Numbered from the stretch's first letter, positions 24,037 to 33,321 are shown. The stretch: 64,000 nucleotides of DNA from AEGEAN-183 sp045563675 (GCA_045563675.1 JBJLIX010000001.1:186001-250000); one strand, 5' to 3'. Program-made: numbers and translations. Notes: a model not told the origin generated them from the sequence alone.

Positions 24037-24711
24037 ATGATTTATCTATTATTATTTTTATTTATTTTTGTATTACCAAAAATTTGGCTTTACAGCGCAT
24101 TAAAAAGAAATGATGAGATTCTAGAAAGTATGCCTTTTACTGGACTAGAGTTTGGAGAACTTCTTCTCAAAGAGAATGATTTAGAAGGGGTCAAGATAAC
24201 TAATACAGACTTAGGCGATCATTATGATTTAGAAAATCAGGAAGTTAGGGTCTTGGAAGAGAGACTTAGTAAAAAAAGCATAACAGCTATTTCTATAGTT
24301 TCTCATGAAATAGGACATGCTATTCAGCATAAAGAAAAATATATGCCCTTAGAACAACGAACAAAGCTTGTAAAAAATACTTCCTGGATTTCAAGACTAG
24401 GAGGGGGGGCGCTTTATTCGGGAATTCCCATCATTTTAGCCATGGGTTCCTTCGGCTTGATAAAGATCTGTCTTTTTGTTGTAGTTTTATCTGTAATAAT
24501 TTCAGCTATGGTTCATTTAATTACTCTGGATGTAGAAATGGATGCAAGTTTTAATCGTGCTTTACCAATTTTAGAAGAAAAGGTGCCCACAGAATATCTT
24601 AATGGCTGTAGATCTGTGCTCAGAGCAGCAGCATTTACCTATGTTATTGGAGCTTTAACTAACTTTTTATCTTTAAGATATTTATGGATATTAATATCAA
24701 GGCTAAGATAA
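24037..24711 (+). CDS. Membrane-associated neutral zinc metallopeptidase (YugP type)
   Basis: 224 residues. An N-terminal membrane helix is followed by the zinc-binding SHEIGHAIQH (HExxH) near residues 90-100. Two further hydrophobic helices flank the MVHLITLDVEMDASFNRA segment, which supplies the third ligand region. This matches the Zn_peptidase_2 / YugP family (PF04298). It is probably a membrane protease of unknown target. It is isolated between two minus-strand genes. Confidence 0.85.
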   Translation: MIYLLLFLFIFVLPKIWLYSALKRNDEILESMPFTGLEFGELLLKENDLEGVKITNTDLGDHYDLENQEVRVLEERLSKKSITAISIVSHEIGHAIQHKEKYMPLEQRTKLVKNTSWISRLGGGALYSGIPIILAMGSFGLIKICLFVVVLSVIISAMVHLITLDVEMDASFNRALPILEEKVPTEYLNGCRSVLRAAAFTYVIGALTNFLSLRYLWILISRLR

Positions 24712-24750
24712 AGCTAATAACTTTAATTCTTTTCATCCAAGAATTTAGTT

Positions 24751-25503
24751 TTACTCAAGAAAATTAGTTCTAATTGCATCCATTTGCTCATGTGTTACTC
24801 CTATTTTCTCAAGATATTCAACAACACTTCCCCACTTTGATTCCATACCATCTAAAAAAACTTTCATAGCATCTTTAGGCACTCCAGCTAAAGAGATCAT
24901 AGTTTCTCGATCATAACCCTTAGGATAACCAAAAGTACTTTCGATGAAATCCGCCTGTCTTTCTGTATCAAGATTGGTTAGTAAATAATCTGCCTCTATC
25001 ACTTCACGACTTACACCTAAAACAGATAATAAGAAAGCTGTTGAAACGCCAGTTCTATCTTTGCCTGCTGTACAGTGCAAAACGACGGGCAAATTATCTT
25101 CGTAAGCTAAAATTCCAAATAACCTAATCCAAGAGGTAGGACCAAATTCTAAGTAACCTAAATACCTCTTACCTGAGATTCCGGTATCGCCTACTAATCT
25201 ACTTAATTGATCACTCCCTCCTTCAGGGATAACAGCAATATTTATGTATTTAGCACCCATAGCTTCTAAAGGACCTTTTCCCTGCTCCAACACCTCATCA
25301 GGTCTACGTAAATCAATTTGAGTTGAGATTTTAAGATCCGATAACTGCGAAAGATCCTTATCACTCATTCGATCCTGTCTTCCTGCTCGAAAATAAAGAC
25401 CTTTTTTTACTCTCTTGCCGTTCTGACTAAGATACCCGCCTATATCTCTAAAATTAAAACAGCCTTCAAATGAATAATGTCTTTCTAAATAATCATCAAT
25501 CAT
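24751..25503 (-). CDS. Tyrosine-protein phosphatase (dual-specificity type)
   Basis: 250 residues. The P-loop HCTAGKDRTG carries the catalytic Cys and Arg (CxxxxxR). It is preceded by FNFRDIGGYLSQNGKRVKKG and LYFRAGR, which define the Y_phosphatase3 family (PF13350). The substrate may be a phosphotyrosine or phosphoinositide, as for LipA/MptpB-like enzymes. It is the first gene to the left of the guaA-adjacent array and may mark ordinary chromosome again. Confidence 0.85.
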   Translation of the reverse strand: MIDDYLERHYSFEGCFNFRDIGGYLSQNGKRVKKGLYFRAGRQDRMSDKDLSQLSDLKISTQIDLRRPDEVLEQGKGPLEAMGAKYINIAVIPEGGSDQLSRLVGDTGISGKRYLGYLEFGPTSWIRLFGILAYEDNLPVVLHCTAGKDRTGVSTAFLLSVLGVSREVIEADYLLTNLDTERQADFIESTFGYPKGYDRETMISLAGVPKDAMKVFLDGMESKWGSVVEYLEKIGVTHEQMDAIRTNFLE

Positions 25504-25572
25504 ATTAGCTTTTCCTCATTCCTAACTCTTAAGAAGTTTATCTATAGAATAATATCCGCAGACTATTCTGAC

Positions 25573-27834
25573 CTAATTCCCACTAGACCATCCAAGAGGT
25601 ATCTGTTGTTGAGGATTAAATACTTTTGGACCATACAAAGGTAGGGCTTTAGAGGCCTCAAATATTTCTTTCTCACTTAGATGCTGACTTGGAGATAATT
25701 TAAATACATCTAGACCTCTTGATATTTCTGTTCCATAGATAAAACCATCATAGTAATAAGCCGACCAATAACCACCCATTACCAATAATTCAGTATCTAT
25801 AGGACCTCTATCAAAGAAAGCTATTTCTTTTGGGTTAGTAGAATCTGTAAAATCCATTACGGATATTCCACCTTGATACCAGGCTTGAACAAAAATATCT
25901 TTTTCAGGAATTGGAATTAAAGAACCGTTATGTGCAACACAATTTTCAGTTTCTAACTGTGGTGCTGGCATTTTGTAATGACTTCGAAATTCTAATTTGT
26001 TATCGACTATGTCGTAAATGGCATTAGCTCCCCAATCAAGAGGATCCCATGCTCTGCAGCGTGCTCTGCCGCCGCCGCCCCATTCATCAGTGAAGATGAT
26101 CTTAGTGCCTTCATTATTAAAGGTGGCAGAATGCCAATAAGCAAAACCAACATCAGTAACGACATCTATTCTTTGTGGGTTATATGGATCTGAGATATCA
26201 AAAAGAATCCCATTTCCTGAGCAAGCACCAGCAGCTAAGCCTTTTGATGGAAATACTGTTATGTCATGACATTGATCGGTACGCCTTGTCTCTTGAGTAT
26301 CATCCCCATGGTCTCCTCCGGCCCACAGGCCACCTAAAGCACCTGTTTCAGGATCGGCAAATACGGTGGGACTACTTACTATTCTTGACTTAGAAGGTTC
26401 TGCGACAGGAATTTCTATAACATCTATTCTGAAAAGAGCTGTCCTGTTGTCACCTGGGATATTGCCTATACATTCTTCCATTTCTTCTTCATCTCTTACG
26501 CCTTGAGTACCGGAGTTATAGACAATAATCTTTCCATTTTGATCTTGACCTGAAACTACTGAGTGAGTATGAGAGCCTCTGCAAGTTTGAACAGCTCCAA
26601 CTTGTTTAGGTTCGGATAAATTTGAGATATCAAAAATTCTTATTCCTCTAAATCGATCAGGACTTGCTTCTTTAGAAACGCCTTGTAAACCACAGTCTAG
26701 ACGACTTCTAGTTTGTTCTACTGACATGATTAATAAATTATCGACAATCGATACATCTCCTTGTCCTCCCGGGCAAACTACAGATGAAAGAAGCTCTGGA
26801 ACTCCCATTTGATCAATTTCATATACGTTAAAGCCATGATAATTTCCAGCTACAAGAACATTATCTCTAAATGCCATGTCGGTATTTGCAAAACTTAAGA
26901 TAGGTGAACGAAGCGATCTAGATTTATCCTGTATAGTTTTCTCCTTCTTGTCATCTTTATCCTTTTCAGCTGAAGTCTTTATTCCTTTTGATTTAGGATT
27001 ATTTGGATTGTAAAACCCTATAGGCTTTTTGAGAGATGCAACTTTTTCTAAGTTTAATATCGCCTCTCCTGCGTCATAATGCCCAGGACTTAATTTTGAT
27101 CTTGGATCGTCGGATAAGTTAACAGCAATAGCATTCATTCTCTCTATTTCAACACTTTGATCATTTACGAGATCAGAGATAAATTCATTCAAGATTGGAT
27201 CGTAAGCTGTTCCTGGATATTCTTTTAAATCCTTGACCATTTTTAAGGCACCGTCATGATGGGAGATCATTAGTTGTAAGAATAATTTATCAAAATCTGT
27301 ACTCTCAGAGTTTTCAAGTTCCTTTAATTCACTTTCGCTAGCCATACCAGACATACCAATATGCATGTGATGGTCACCATGGTTAACCGAGATATCTTCA
27401 TCTCTTGAATTAAGCCAATTTTCCATAAAACTAATTTCGTCTTCTTGAGAGGCATCGATTCTATTTGCAAGATCAACTATGGTTTTATTATTAGTTCTTT
27501 TATCTGCCATATTGGACATAACTATGGCTTGCAGATGATGGATTATCATTCCTTGAAGGAAATTTACATCAGCATCCACATAGGTGGTAATTGCAATGTT
27601 AGTAGCCGATTCTGGGTCAATTAACTTTGAATCTTCTCCTGGCGCACCAGGAAGTATGATTGGATGTGCCAAAGACTTTTCTTCAACACTAAGCTCATAA
27701 GACAAGAGTATGTCTTCAGTTTCAGAGATTTGTGATGACTCATGTTTGTTATCTTCAGAACATCCAAGGAAAAAGAGGATTAATGAGACTAGTGATAGAA
27801 ATTTTAGTTCTTTCATTTTGATATTTTTTTTCAT
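25573..27834 (-). CDS. DUF305-LVIVD repeat fusion lipoprotein
   Basis: About 753 residues. I prefer the ATG at 27832-27834 (GAGTGAGA directly upstream) to the GTG at 27840. A lipobox (LFFLGC) follows the signal segment. Residues about 90-250 form a DUF305 domain, a ferritin-like helical bundle, with paired His motifs GMIIHHLQAIVM and MISHHDGALKM. Residues about 290-755 contain LVIVD-type beta-propeller repeats (IRIFDISNLSEPKQVG, GISVMDFTDSTNPKEI, GTEISRGLDVFKLS). It is probably surface-attached. The start codon lies inside the degenerate core copy F, so this is the sixth cargo gene downstream of guaA. Confidence 0.8.
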   Translation of the reverse strand: MKKNIKMKELKFLSLVSLILFFLGCSEDNKHESSQISETEDILLSYELSVEEKSLAHPIILPGAPGEDSKLIDPESATNIAITTYVDADVNFLQGMIIHHLQAIVMSNMADKRTNNKTIVDLANRIDASQEDEISFMENWLNSRDEDISVNHGDHHMHIGMSGMASESELKELENSESTDFDKLFLQLMISHHDGALKMVKDLKEYPGTAYDPILNEFISDLVNDQSVEIERMNAIAVNLSDDPRSKLSPGHYDAGEAILNLEKVASLKKPIGFYNPNNPKSKGIKTSAEKDKDDKKEKTIQDKSRSLRSPILSFANTDMAFRDNVLVAGNYHGFNVYEIDQMGVPELLSSVVCPGGQGDVSIVDNLLIMSVEQTRSRLDCGLQGVSKEASPDRFRGIRIFDISNLSEPKQVGAVQTCRGSHTHSVVSGQDQNGKIIVYNSGTQGVRDEEEMEECIGNIPGDNRTALFRIDVIEIPVAEPSKSRIVSSPTVFADPETGALGGLWAGGDHGDDTQETRRTDQCHDITVFPSKGLAAGACSGNGILFDISDPYNPQRIDVVTDVGFAYWHSATFNNEGTKIIFTDEWGGGGRARCRAWDPLDWGANAIYDIVDNKLEFRSHYKMPAPQLETENCVAHNGSLIPIPEKDIFVQAWYQGGISVMDFTDSTNPKEIAFFDRGPIDTELLVMGGYWSAYYYDGFIYGTEISRGLDVFKLSPSQHLSEKEIFEASKALPLYGPKVFNPQQQIPLGWSSGN

Positions 27835-27863
27835 TCTCACTCAGTTTGTATCTAGTTTGTACC
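27833..27863 (-). repeat. Array site F: degenerate core plus arm repeats
   Basis: The core reads CTGAGTGAGAATGAAA on the minus strand (one change from TGAGTGGGAAT). Two arm repeats, GATACAAA (27845-27852) and GGTACAAA (27856-27863), lie 11 bp apart. The 20-bp arm pair matches the pair at site B at 18 positions, but here it abuts the core directly, as if the spacer had been deleted. Confidence 0.6.
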
Positions 27864-27910
27864 AATTTATTATATCTTTCTTTACTCTAAGTTTTGCTCT
27901 ACAGAACAAA

Positions 27911-28573
27911 TCATCTTTTTTCCCATACCGATGAAGTCTCTGACTGAATTGCTAGGACATTTGCAATACCATTAGGATTCAATATTAGATCTTCATTTAA
28001 AATTCTTGATAAATATGACCAACCTTTCGGGTGCGGATAATTTGAGAGAACGTCAATTTTTTCAAAAAATGATCTATCAAAATCAGCTGAGTCAACTTCA
28101 TAAGCAAATAGAACATAAATATTCCCATCTTCATCAATAAGCTCATGAACGCGACTACCTGCTGGGTATCTCAAAATGGTATTACGCATAACTTTTGTTT
28201 CGACCATTATTCCTGAGAAACTTATATCAACGATATTGCCTGCAAGTGTTTTAGCAATAAGTTTGAATTCATCTCCAGGTATTTCTGGAATGAGGTCTAA
28301 AGAGCCAGAAATTCCTTCAAAAGAAAGGTGATTCAAAAGCTCGCCATCAGGAAGAATGATCTGTTTTGGGCTTTTTCTCCAGCCCCTAGGCAAGGTTAAA
28401 TCTTTAAACTGCTCAAAAGTACATTCATTGCACTCGTATGCTAGATTCGAAAAAAGATTCTCACCAGTCCTCTTAAGCACTTTAAGAGTAAAACCTTCTC
28501 CAGTTGGTTCGGATAAAACTGGTTGAAATAAAAATATAAGTAAAAGAACTATAGAAAATTTTCTCTTAATCAT
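27911..28573 (-). CDS. Exported protein of unknown function
   Basis: 220 residues with a signal peptide (MIKRKFSIVLLLIFLFQPVLS). The mature part has one C-x2-C pair (YECNECTF), then beta-rich sequence. YPHPKGWSYLSRIL near the C-terminus resembles a short conserved block seen in other secreted proteins of unknown role. No family is assigned. It lies 18 bp after the acyltransferase gene in the fifth cargo unit. Confidence 0.65.
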   Translation of the reverse strand: MIKRKFSIVLLLIFLFQPVLSEPTGEGFTLKVLKRTGENLFSNLAYECNECTFEQFKDLTLPRGWRKSPKQIILPDGELLNHLSFEGISGSLDLIPEIPGDEFKLIAKTLAGNIVDISFSGIMVETKVMRNTILRYPAGSRVHELIDEDGNIYVLFAYEVDSADFDRSFFEKIDVLSNYPHPKGWSYLSRILNEDLILNPNGIANVLAIQSETSSVWEKR

Positions 28574-28591
28574 TATTTTTTTTCATATTCT

Positions 28592-29206
28592 TTAATCAGG
28601 AAATAGTAACTGAGGATTTATACCTCTGAAGGCACTATAGTAATTTTGAATATATGCTAAATCTTCTTCACTATTACCACTAGGATTAAAGATCTTACCT
28701 ATTTCTATACTTTTAGTTGGTGCATCTATAGAAATTAATAATATTTTTGACTGTGTTTGTTTTGCAATTCTTAAAAATCCTGTTTTCCATCTTTTTACTT
28801 TCTTTCTGGTGCCCTCAGGAGTCATAGCAATGACAATACTTTTTTCTTTTTTAACTATATTTACAACCTTTTCAATTAATGTTGATGGATCATCTCTATA
28901 GACAGGAATTCCACCTAACCATTCAAAAAATAATTTAAAACCAGGTTTAAATATAGATTTTTTTCCAAGCCACCTTACCTTAATATTTAATCCCAAGATC
29001 GCTAGCATTGCCAAAATAAAATCCCAATTTGAAGTGTGAGGGGCAGCAATTATTACAATTCTTTCTTGATTAGGAATATTTCCCTTTATAGTCCAGCCAG
29101 ATATATTTATTCCAAATCTAGCAATTTTTCTCAAAATTTTAGATCGACTACCTCTCAGTCTTTCAGGTACTTGGCTTTCAGAAATTCTTATAATTTTTTT
29201 TGTCAT
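28592..29206 (-). CDS. PlsC-like 1-acyl-glycerol-3-phosphate acyltransferase family protein
   Basis: About 204 residues. The acyltransferase motif H-x4-D is APHTSNWDF, and block III is MTPEGTRKKV. GGIPVYRD fits the second block. The family transfers acyl chains to lysophospholipids or related acceptors at the inner membrane. I chose the ATG at 29206 rather than the TTG at 29221, because GAGTGGGA of array core E then acts as its Shine-Dalgarno. In the other reading the core would encode the first residues. It is cargo unit 5, with the exported protein. Confidence 0.8.
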   Translation of the reverse strand: MTKKIIRISESQVPERLRGSRSKILRKIARFGINISGWTIKGNIPNQERIVIIAAPHTSNWDFILAMLAILGLNIKVRWLGKKSIFKPGFKLFFEWLGGIPVYRDDPSTLIEKVVNIVKKEKSIVIAMTPEGTRKKVKRWKTGFLRIAKQTQSKILLISIDAPTKSIEIGKIFNPSGNSEEDLAYIQNYYSAFRGINPQLLFPD

Positions 29207-29209
29207 TTT

Positions 29210-29286
29210 ATTCCCACTCAATAGTAGTCTATCTTGAAACCCTTATAGCACAAAGATTTGAAGGGCACTTTAATAAAGTTTGTTGT
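29210..29286 (-). repeat. Array site E: core plus distal conserved sequence
   Basis: The minus-strand core CTACTATTGAGTGGGAAT is identical over 18 nt to the end of guaA (site A). Upstream on the minus strand it shares ACAAACTTT, GTGCCC and AAGGGTTTCA in order with site B. The TTTGT-type arm is present (29279-29286) but imperfect, and a clear second arm is not seen. Confidence 0.7.
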
Positions 29287-29365
29287 GAGTATATTGAAGC
29301 CAAACTGAAGAAGGTATCAAATCTTTTCTCCTTAAAAGAAGAATTATTTTAAACTAGATAATTAC

Positions 29366-30661
29366 TTAAAAATATTTTCTATGAAAATCTTGAATATCAG
29401 GATCTATTAGTGCATCTGATACTTTTAATTCTCTAAAGAGAGTTAGAGAAGCTAAATTTTTACAACGACTTAAGGCTACATAAGCTTGACCGGTTGCAAA
29501 AGCTCCATCGCCTAGGTCAACCGAACAACTTTCCAAAGTTAACCCTTGAGACTTGTGGATTGTTACAGCCCACCCTAATTTAATAGGGAATTGCTTAAAT
29601 GAAGAAACTACCTCTTCTAAAACCTCGTCAGAGTCATCATCATAAGTAAATTTCACTTTGTTCCATTCTTCTCTTTCTACTTTATAAGTCTTTCCATCAA
29701 CTTTTACCTTGATGCACTTTTTCTTTTTGTCTAAACATTCAGAGACTGTTCCGACAGTGCCGTTAACCCATCGTCCTTCACTATCATTTTTTATGAACAT
29801 AACCTTTGCATCTTTCTTTATTCTTAATTCTCTTGGTGCAGGAAGGTCATTTTCTTTTAATTCCCCGAATTCCTTGGACTTAATAACCTCTTCAGGGTTG
29901 TCATTGTGAGACAATTTAAGATGATTAATCTCTTCTGCCCTATTTTTTCTAGAAGTCAGTGTCATAAAAGGATCTACTTCCAGTGTTGAATCAAAACAAT
30001 GGTTGTTAATTCTATCTATTGTTGTCTCCAAATCTTGACCTAATCTAATGTTATTGAGCAAATTATAGAAATTAACATCTTCTTCTTGTCTGAAAGATTT
30101 TGTTAACTCATAAAATATTTTTCCTTCTATTTCCTTAAAACTGTGAGCATCAAAGAAATAGACTGAGTCGTACTTCTCATACACTGCCCTTTCTTCATGT
30201 TGTTTTACTATAGGAGGTAATTGGAAAAGATCACCACAGGCAAGCACATCAACTCCTCCAAAAGGCTCAGTTGATTTTCTATGAATTTGTAATGATTTGG
30301 AAACAGCATCCAACATGGGAGCTCTTACCATTGAAATTTCATCAATTATTAAAAGTTCAAGATTTTTAAGTAGTTTACCAAACCTGGGGTCTTTGGATTT
30401 AGTAATTTCTGGAATTATGTCGAATCCAATTCTGAAAGCAGAATTGATGGTAGTACCTCCAATATTAAGAGCAGCTATCCCTGTTGGTGCAACAACCATC
30501 TTTTTTTTATCTACTTGGATTTTTACACGTTGTAACAAAGTGGTTTTTCCGGTCCCAGCTGCGCCAGTTAAAAAAATAAATTTTTGATTGCCATCTTCCT
30601 CAGTAAATAAATCAACGATTTCTTCGTAGACTTCGTCAAAGCTATTGGATTTAGTATTCAC
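29366..30661 (-). CDS. Pif1/RecD-like superfamily 1 DNA helicase
   Basis: 431 residues from GTG. Walker A is FLTGAAGTGKTTL, Walker B is LLIDEIS, and motif III is CGDLFQLPP. A UvrD-like C-terminal domain has AVTIHKSQGLTLES and QAYVALSRC (motif VI). This is the layout of small Pif1-like 5'-3' helicases common in bacteria, phages and mobile elements. No nuclease or accessory domain is fused. It shares the fourth cargo unit with the frameshifted DoxX gene. It could serve replication or recombination of the element, or be ordinary cargo. Confidence 0.85.
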   Translation of the reverse strand: MNTKSNSFDEVYEEIVDLFTEEDGNQKFIFLTGAAGTGKTTLLQRVKIQVDKKKMVVAPTGIAALNIGGTTINSAFRIGFDIIPEITKSKDPRFGKLLKNLELLIIDEISMVRAPMLDAVSKSLQIHRKSTEPFGGVDVLACGDLFQLPPIVKQHEERAVYEKYDSVYFFDAHSFKEIEGKIFYELTKSFRQEEDVNFYNLLNNIRLGQDLETTIDRINNHCFDSTLEVDPFMTLTSRKNRAEEINHLKLSHNDNPEEVIKSKEFGELKENDLPAPRELRIKKDAKVMFIKNDSEGRWVNGTVGTVSECLDKKKKCIKVKVDGKTYKVEREEWNKVKFTYDDDSDEVLEEVVSSFKQFPIKLGWAVTIHKSQGLTLESCSVDLGDGAFATGQAYVALSRCKNLASLTLFRELKVSDALIDPDIQDFHRKYF

Positions 30662-30677
30662 TTAATATTTATATACT

Positions 30678-31096
30678 TTACTGATCAGCAGGATTATAGG
30701 CTGGTTGTGTAACTGAGAAAGCCCAATAGAAAAACACAAACTGGAATGCAAGACGAACATAGAGCAATGCAACATGGATATCTGGAAATGCTTCAGGTGT
30801 TATAGCCATATAAATATTAGCAGGATAAACAGCAACTAGAAGAGCAACCAATCCCCAGCCAGCTATTCTGCGCAAGCGAGGGATCAAGACACAGAAACCT
30901 CCTGCCACTTCAAAAAACCACTGATATAAACCGCCTCTGCATGAAGAGGAAAAGCTGGAGGCATAATAGACAAATAAAAGTCTGGATTAACAAAATGATG
31001 TACACCCGTATATATAAAAAAAGCAGACAGCCCAAATAGGACTAGCTTTTTCCACCAACTGGTGGGCAGTTTAAGTACTTGCATTAGATTTCTCAT
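30678..31096 (-). pseudogene. DoxX family membrane protein, frameshifted
   Basis: Two overlapping frames (31096-30884 and 30908-30678) together cover a complete DoxX-like protein that aligns end to end with the intact paralogue at 21593-22018. The break is in the ISGF-F-E segment. The intact relation would need seven T, but the minus strand has six (A6 on the plus strand, 30912-30917), so one base is missing. Both halves remain well conserved. It is therefore a recent inactivation, a sequencing error at a homopolymer, or slippage-dependent expression. Confidence 0.75.
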
Positions 31097-31117
31097 GCTG
31101 CCTTAAATATTTACTTT

Positions 31118-31204
31118 ATTCCCACTCAGTAGTAACCAAATTTGAAACTCATATAAAGACAGTTTTTCAGGGGCATTTTTTTAACTTTGTAACTTTTTTG
31201 TAAC
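31118..31204 (-). repeat. Array site D: core plus two arm repeats
   Basis: The core reads ACTACTGAGTGGGAAT. Arms GTTACAAA lie at 31186-31193 and 31197-31204, exactly 11 bp apart. ATGCCCC and GAGTTTCA lie between arms and core in the same order as at sites B and E. The arms occupy the 121-bp gap after the amine oxidase gene, and the core precedes the DoxX gene. Confidence 0.75.
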
Positions 31205-31217
31205 TCTTTAAGCATGG

Positions 31218-32408
31218 TTATAGGTTTGTCAAAAGTTTATCGATGGAGTGATATCCAGAGACTATAGCTCCAGGAACACCTAGCTGATGGTGTAAGTCAT
31301 AAAGTTCACCTGCAAAGAAAACCTTACCATTCAATGGTTCATTTAGTTTTTGGATTATTGATTGATTAATTTGAAACGACTCTATCCAAGTTCCTAGTGT
31401 AAATTCATGCCGTCCCCAGTCTTCAAAGACATATTCTCCCGTATATGTCTTTGATGCTTTTCCTTCATAAATTTTATCAAGCTCTTCTAAGGCTTTTAAA
31501 ACTATTTGTTCTTCAGATTCTAAACAGTAAAAATCCTCCACTCCGCTTCCTTGAACAAGTAAACCCAAAATGTGATTTTTAGAATCTTTTTTGAAAGCCA
31601 TATCATAATATCCTTTCTCTCCTGTTTTGGCTTTGCACATAATAATATCTGAATAGAATTTTTCTGAAAATTTCATTACTAGCTTAAATCCAGGCATAAA
31701 ATTAATAGATTCCATTGCATCTTGCTTTTCTTTACTGAGATGAGGAATGAAATTGATATATTCAGATTTCAAGATACCAATAGATGCAGTAACGAGCACT
31801 TTGTCTGCTTTATAAACCTGCCCAGATTTAGTTACTACATCCACTTTATCTTTAGAGTAGTCAATTTGTGTAACTGGAGAATTAAATTCGATCTTGTCTT
31901 TCACCTCTTCGGCAAAATTTTTGTCTACAAAATTAAACCACGAGGAATTCTTAAATTTAAATTCAGGAAAAAATTTAAATCTAAAGAAAAAAAGTGATTT
32001 CATTATGGATGAATTTAGCCAGCTAAAAATCTTTCCATATGAACTAGAGCCAAAGTCTTTGTCAAACTTATAAAAAGTATTGTAAGGAACGGTTTCCTCA
32101 TCAACTTGATCTCCTGATTTGCCTTTAAGACGATTTAACACAGTAGGCAAATGATGTATCCACTCTGCTCCCAAGTCGATTGGAAAATCCGCCAAAGTTT
32201 TGTTTTCCTTTAGTCTCCCTCCATATCTGCTAGAAGCTTCAAGAATAAGATAATCAATATTATTTCGTTGTAATATTTTTGCTGCAGCCAATCCTGAAGC
32301 CCCAGCGCCTATGATGATAACTTTCCCCTGATAGTTATACGTTTTATGCAGAGCATTGTCCTCTGGAAACATATCCAAAGCTCTTGAGCCCCATCTAAAA
32401 ACTTTCAT
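31218..32408 (-). CDS. FAD-dependent amine oxidase family protein
   Basis: About 396 residues. The dinucleotide-binding motif is VIIIGAGASGLAAAKIL, followed by LEASSRYGGR. The C-terminal FAD contact is VFFAGELYDLHHQLGVPGA, as in flavin monoamine oxidases and polyamine oxidases. I chose the ATG at 32406-32408. It lies inside core C (GAGTGGGAATG), so the core provides both Shine-Dalgarno and start codon. The GTG two codons upstream would start within the core's Shine-Dalgarno. Third cargo unit. The substrate could be an amine or a protein-bound group. Confidence 0.82.
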   Translation of the reverse strand: MKVFRWGSRALDMFPEDNALHKTYNYQGKVIIIGAGASGLAAAKILQRNNIDYLILEASSRYGGRLKENKTLADFPIDLGAEWIHHLPTVLNRLKGKSGDQVDEETVPYNTFYKFDKDFGSSSYGKIFSWLNSSIMKSLFFFRFKFFPEFKFKNSSWFNFVDKNFAEEVKDKIEFNSPVTQIDYSKDKVDVVTKSGQVYKADKVLVTASIGILKSEYINFIPHLSKEKQDAMESINFMPGFKLVMKFSEKFYSDIIMCKAKTGEKGYYDMAFKKDSKNHILGLLVQGSGVEDFYCLESEEQIVLKALEELDKIYEGKASKTYTGEYVFEDWGRHEFTLGTWIESFQINQSIIQKLNEPLNGKVFFAGELYDLHHQLGVPGAIVSGYHSIDKLLTNL

Positions 32409-32437
32409 TCCCACTCAATAGTTACGTTTTTTGTAAC
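32407..32437 (-). repeat. Array site C: core plus one arm repeat
   Basis: The core ACTATTGAGTGGGAATGAAA is identical to the guaA end over the whole 20 nt. One arm GTTACAAA (32430-32437) lies close to the core and forms, with GTAAC, a small inverted repeat. The intermediate sequence seen at B, D and E is missing, so this looks like a shortened site. The gap to the SDR stop is only 45 bp. Confidence 0.7.
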
Positions 32438-32453
32438 TTCTCGAGTGAAACAA

Positions 32454-33278
32454 TCAACCAGCCACGCTTTTAAACATTTTCCCTGTTAAATTAAGAACAG
32501 CTTTTCTACTCATAAAGCCAGTAAAGAAATTTAAAATTCTATTGCTTCTGCCACATAAGACGTATTGTTTATCTTTTTCATAACCCTCAAGACATTCTAG
32601 GGCAACTTCATGTGAAGTTTGCATAGATATTCCAGATGCTGAGTTATCTCGTTTTTGATATCTTTCAGTTAGTTCCTCAGATTTTTCCGTAGCTACTCGG
32701 GCAAACTCTGATTCCGTTCCTCCAGGAAGAAGCGCCATAATTCTGATATTTTTATCTTGATACTCAAACCTTATGGCTTCAGAAAACATCAAAACGTATG
32801 CTTTTGAAGATGAATAGATACTTGCATATGGTATTGGTGCCAAAGAAGCCATAGAACCTACATTTATGATGCCACCACCACCTTGTTGAACCATATCAGG
32901 CAAATACAAATGGCAAAGATCTGTAAGCGTTAAAACATTTAGTTGCAACATCTCTGCGTAATCATCTCTGTCAAAACTAGTTAATTCTCCCCATCTGCCA
33001 TATCCAGCATTGTTTATTAAAATATCTACAGATAAATTTTGCTCTTTTATTTTGTTATACAAAGCTTCAGCAGAACCTTGAATTGAAAGATCTTCCGGAA
33101 AAACATGTGCTTTTCCTCCAGATGCTTTAAATTTTTCAGCAAGTGAGTGCAATTTATCCTCAGATCTAGCAGTCAGGATAACTTCTGCACCTCGTTTATT
33201 TAATTCTTCAGCCAACGCAGAGCCTATTCCAGTCGATGCACCGGTGATTAGAACTTTTTTATCTTTATAAATACTCAT
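32454..33278 (-). CDS. Short-chain dehydrogenase/reductase
   Basis: 274 residues of classical SDR type. The NAD(P) motif is ITGASTGIGSAL (TGxxxGIG), NNAGYG is the NNAG motif, and the catalytic Ser-Tyr-Lys set lies in INVGSMAS and YSSSKAY. Arg after the glycine motif (LTARSEDKL) suggests NADP preference. A good Shine-Dalgarno (GAGGAG) precedes the ATG. Second cargo unit. The substrate is unknown. Confidence 0.88.
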   Translation of the reverse strand: MSIYKDKKVLITGASTGIGSALAEELNKRGAEVILTARSEDKLHSLAEKFKASGGKAHVFPEDLSIQGSAEALYNKIKEQNLSVDILINNAGYGRWGELTSFDRDDYAEMLQLNVLTLTDLCHLYLPDMVQQGGGGIINVGSMASLAPIPYASIYSSSKAYVLMFSEAIRFEYQDKNIRIMALLPGGTESEFARVATEKSEELTERYQKRDNSASGISMQTSHEVALECLEGYEKDKQYVLCGRSNRILNFFTGFMSRKAVLNLTGKMFKSVAG

Positions 33279-33321
33279 GAATTTAACTCCTCATAAATCA
33301 ACATTTTACAAACTATAAACT

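Noticed and set aside
29366..30661. Helicase as a defence-system component
   Set aside because: It is a plain Pif1-like helicase without fused nuclease or partner genes of known defence families; only its location in the array is notable.
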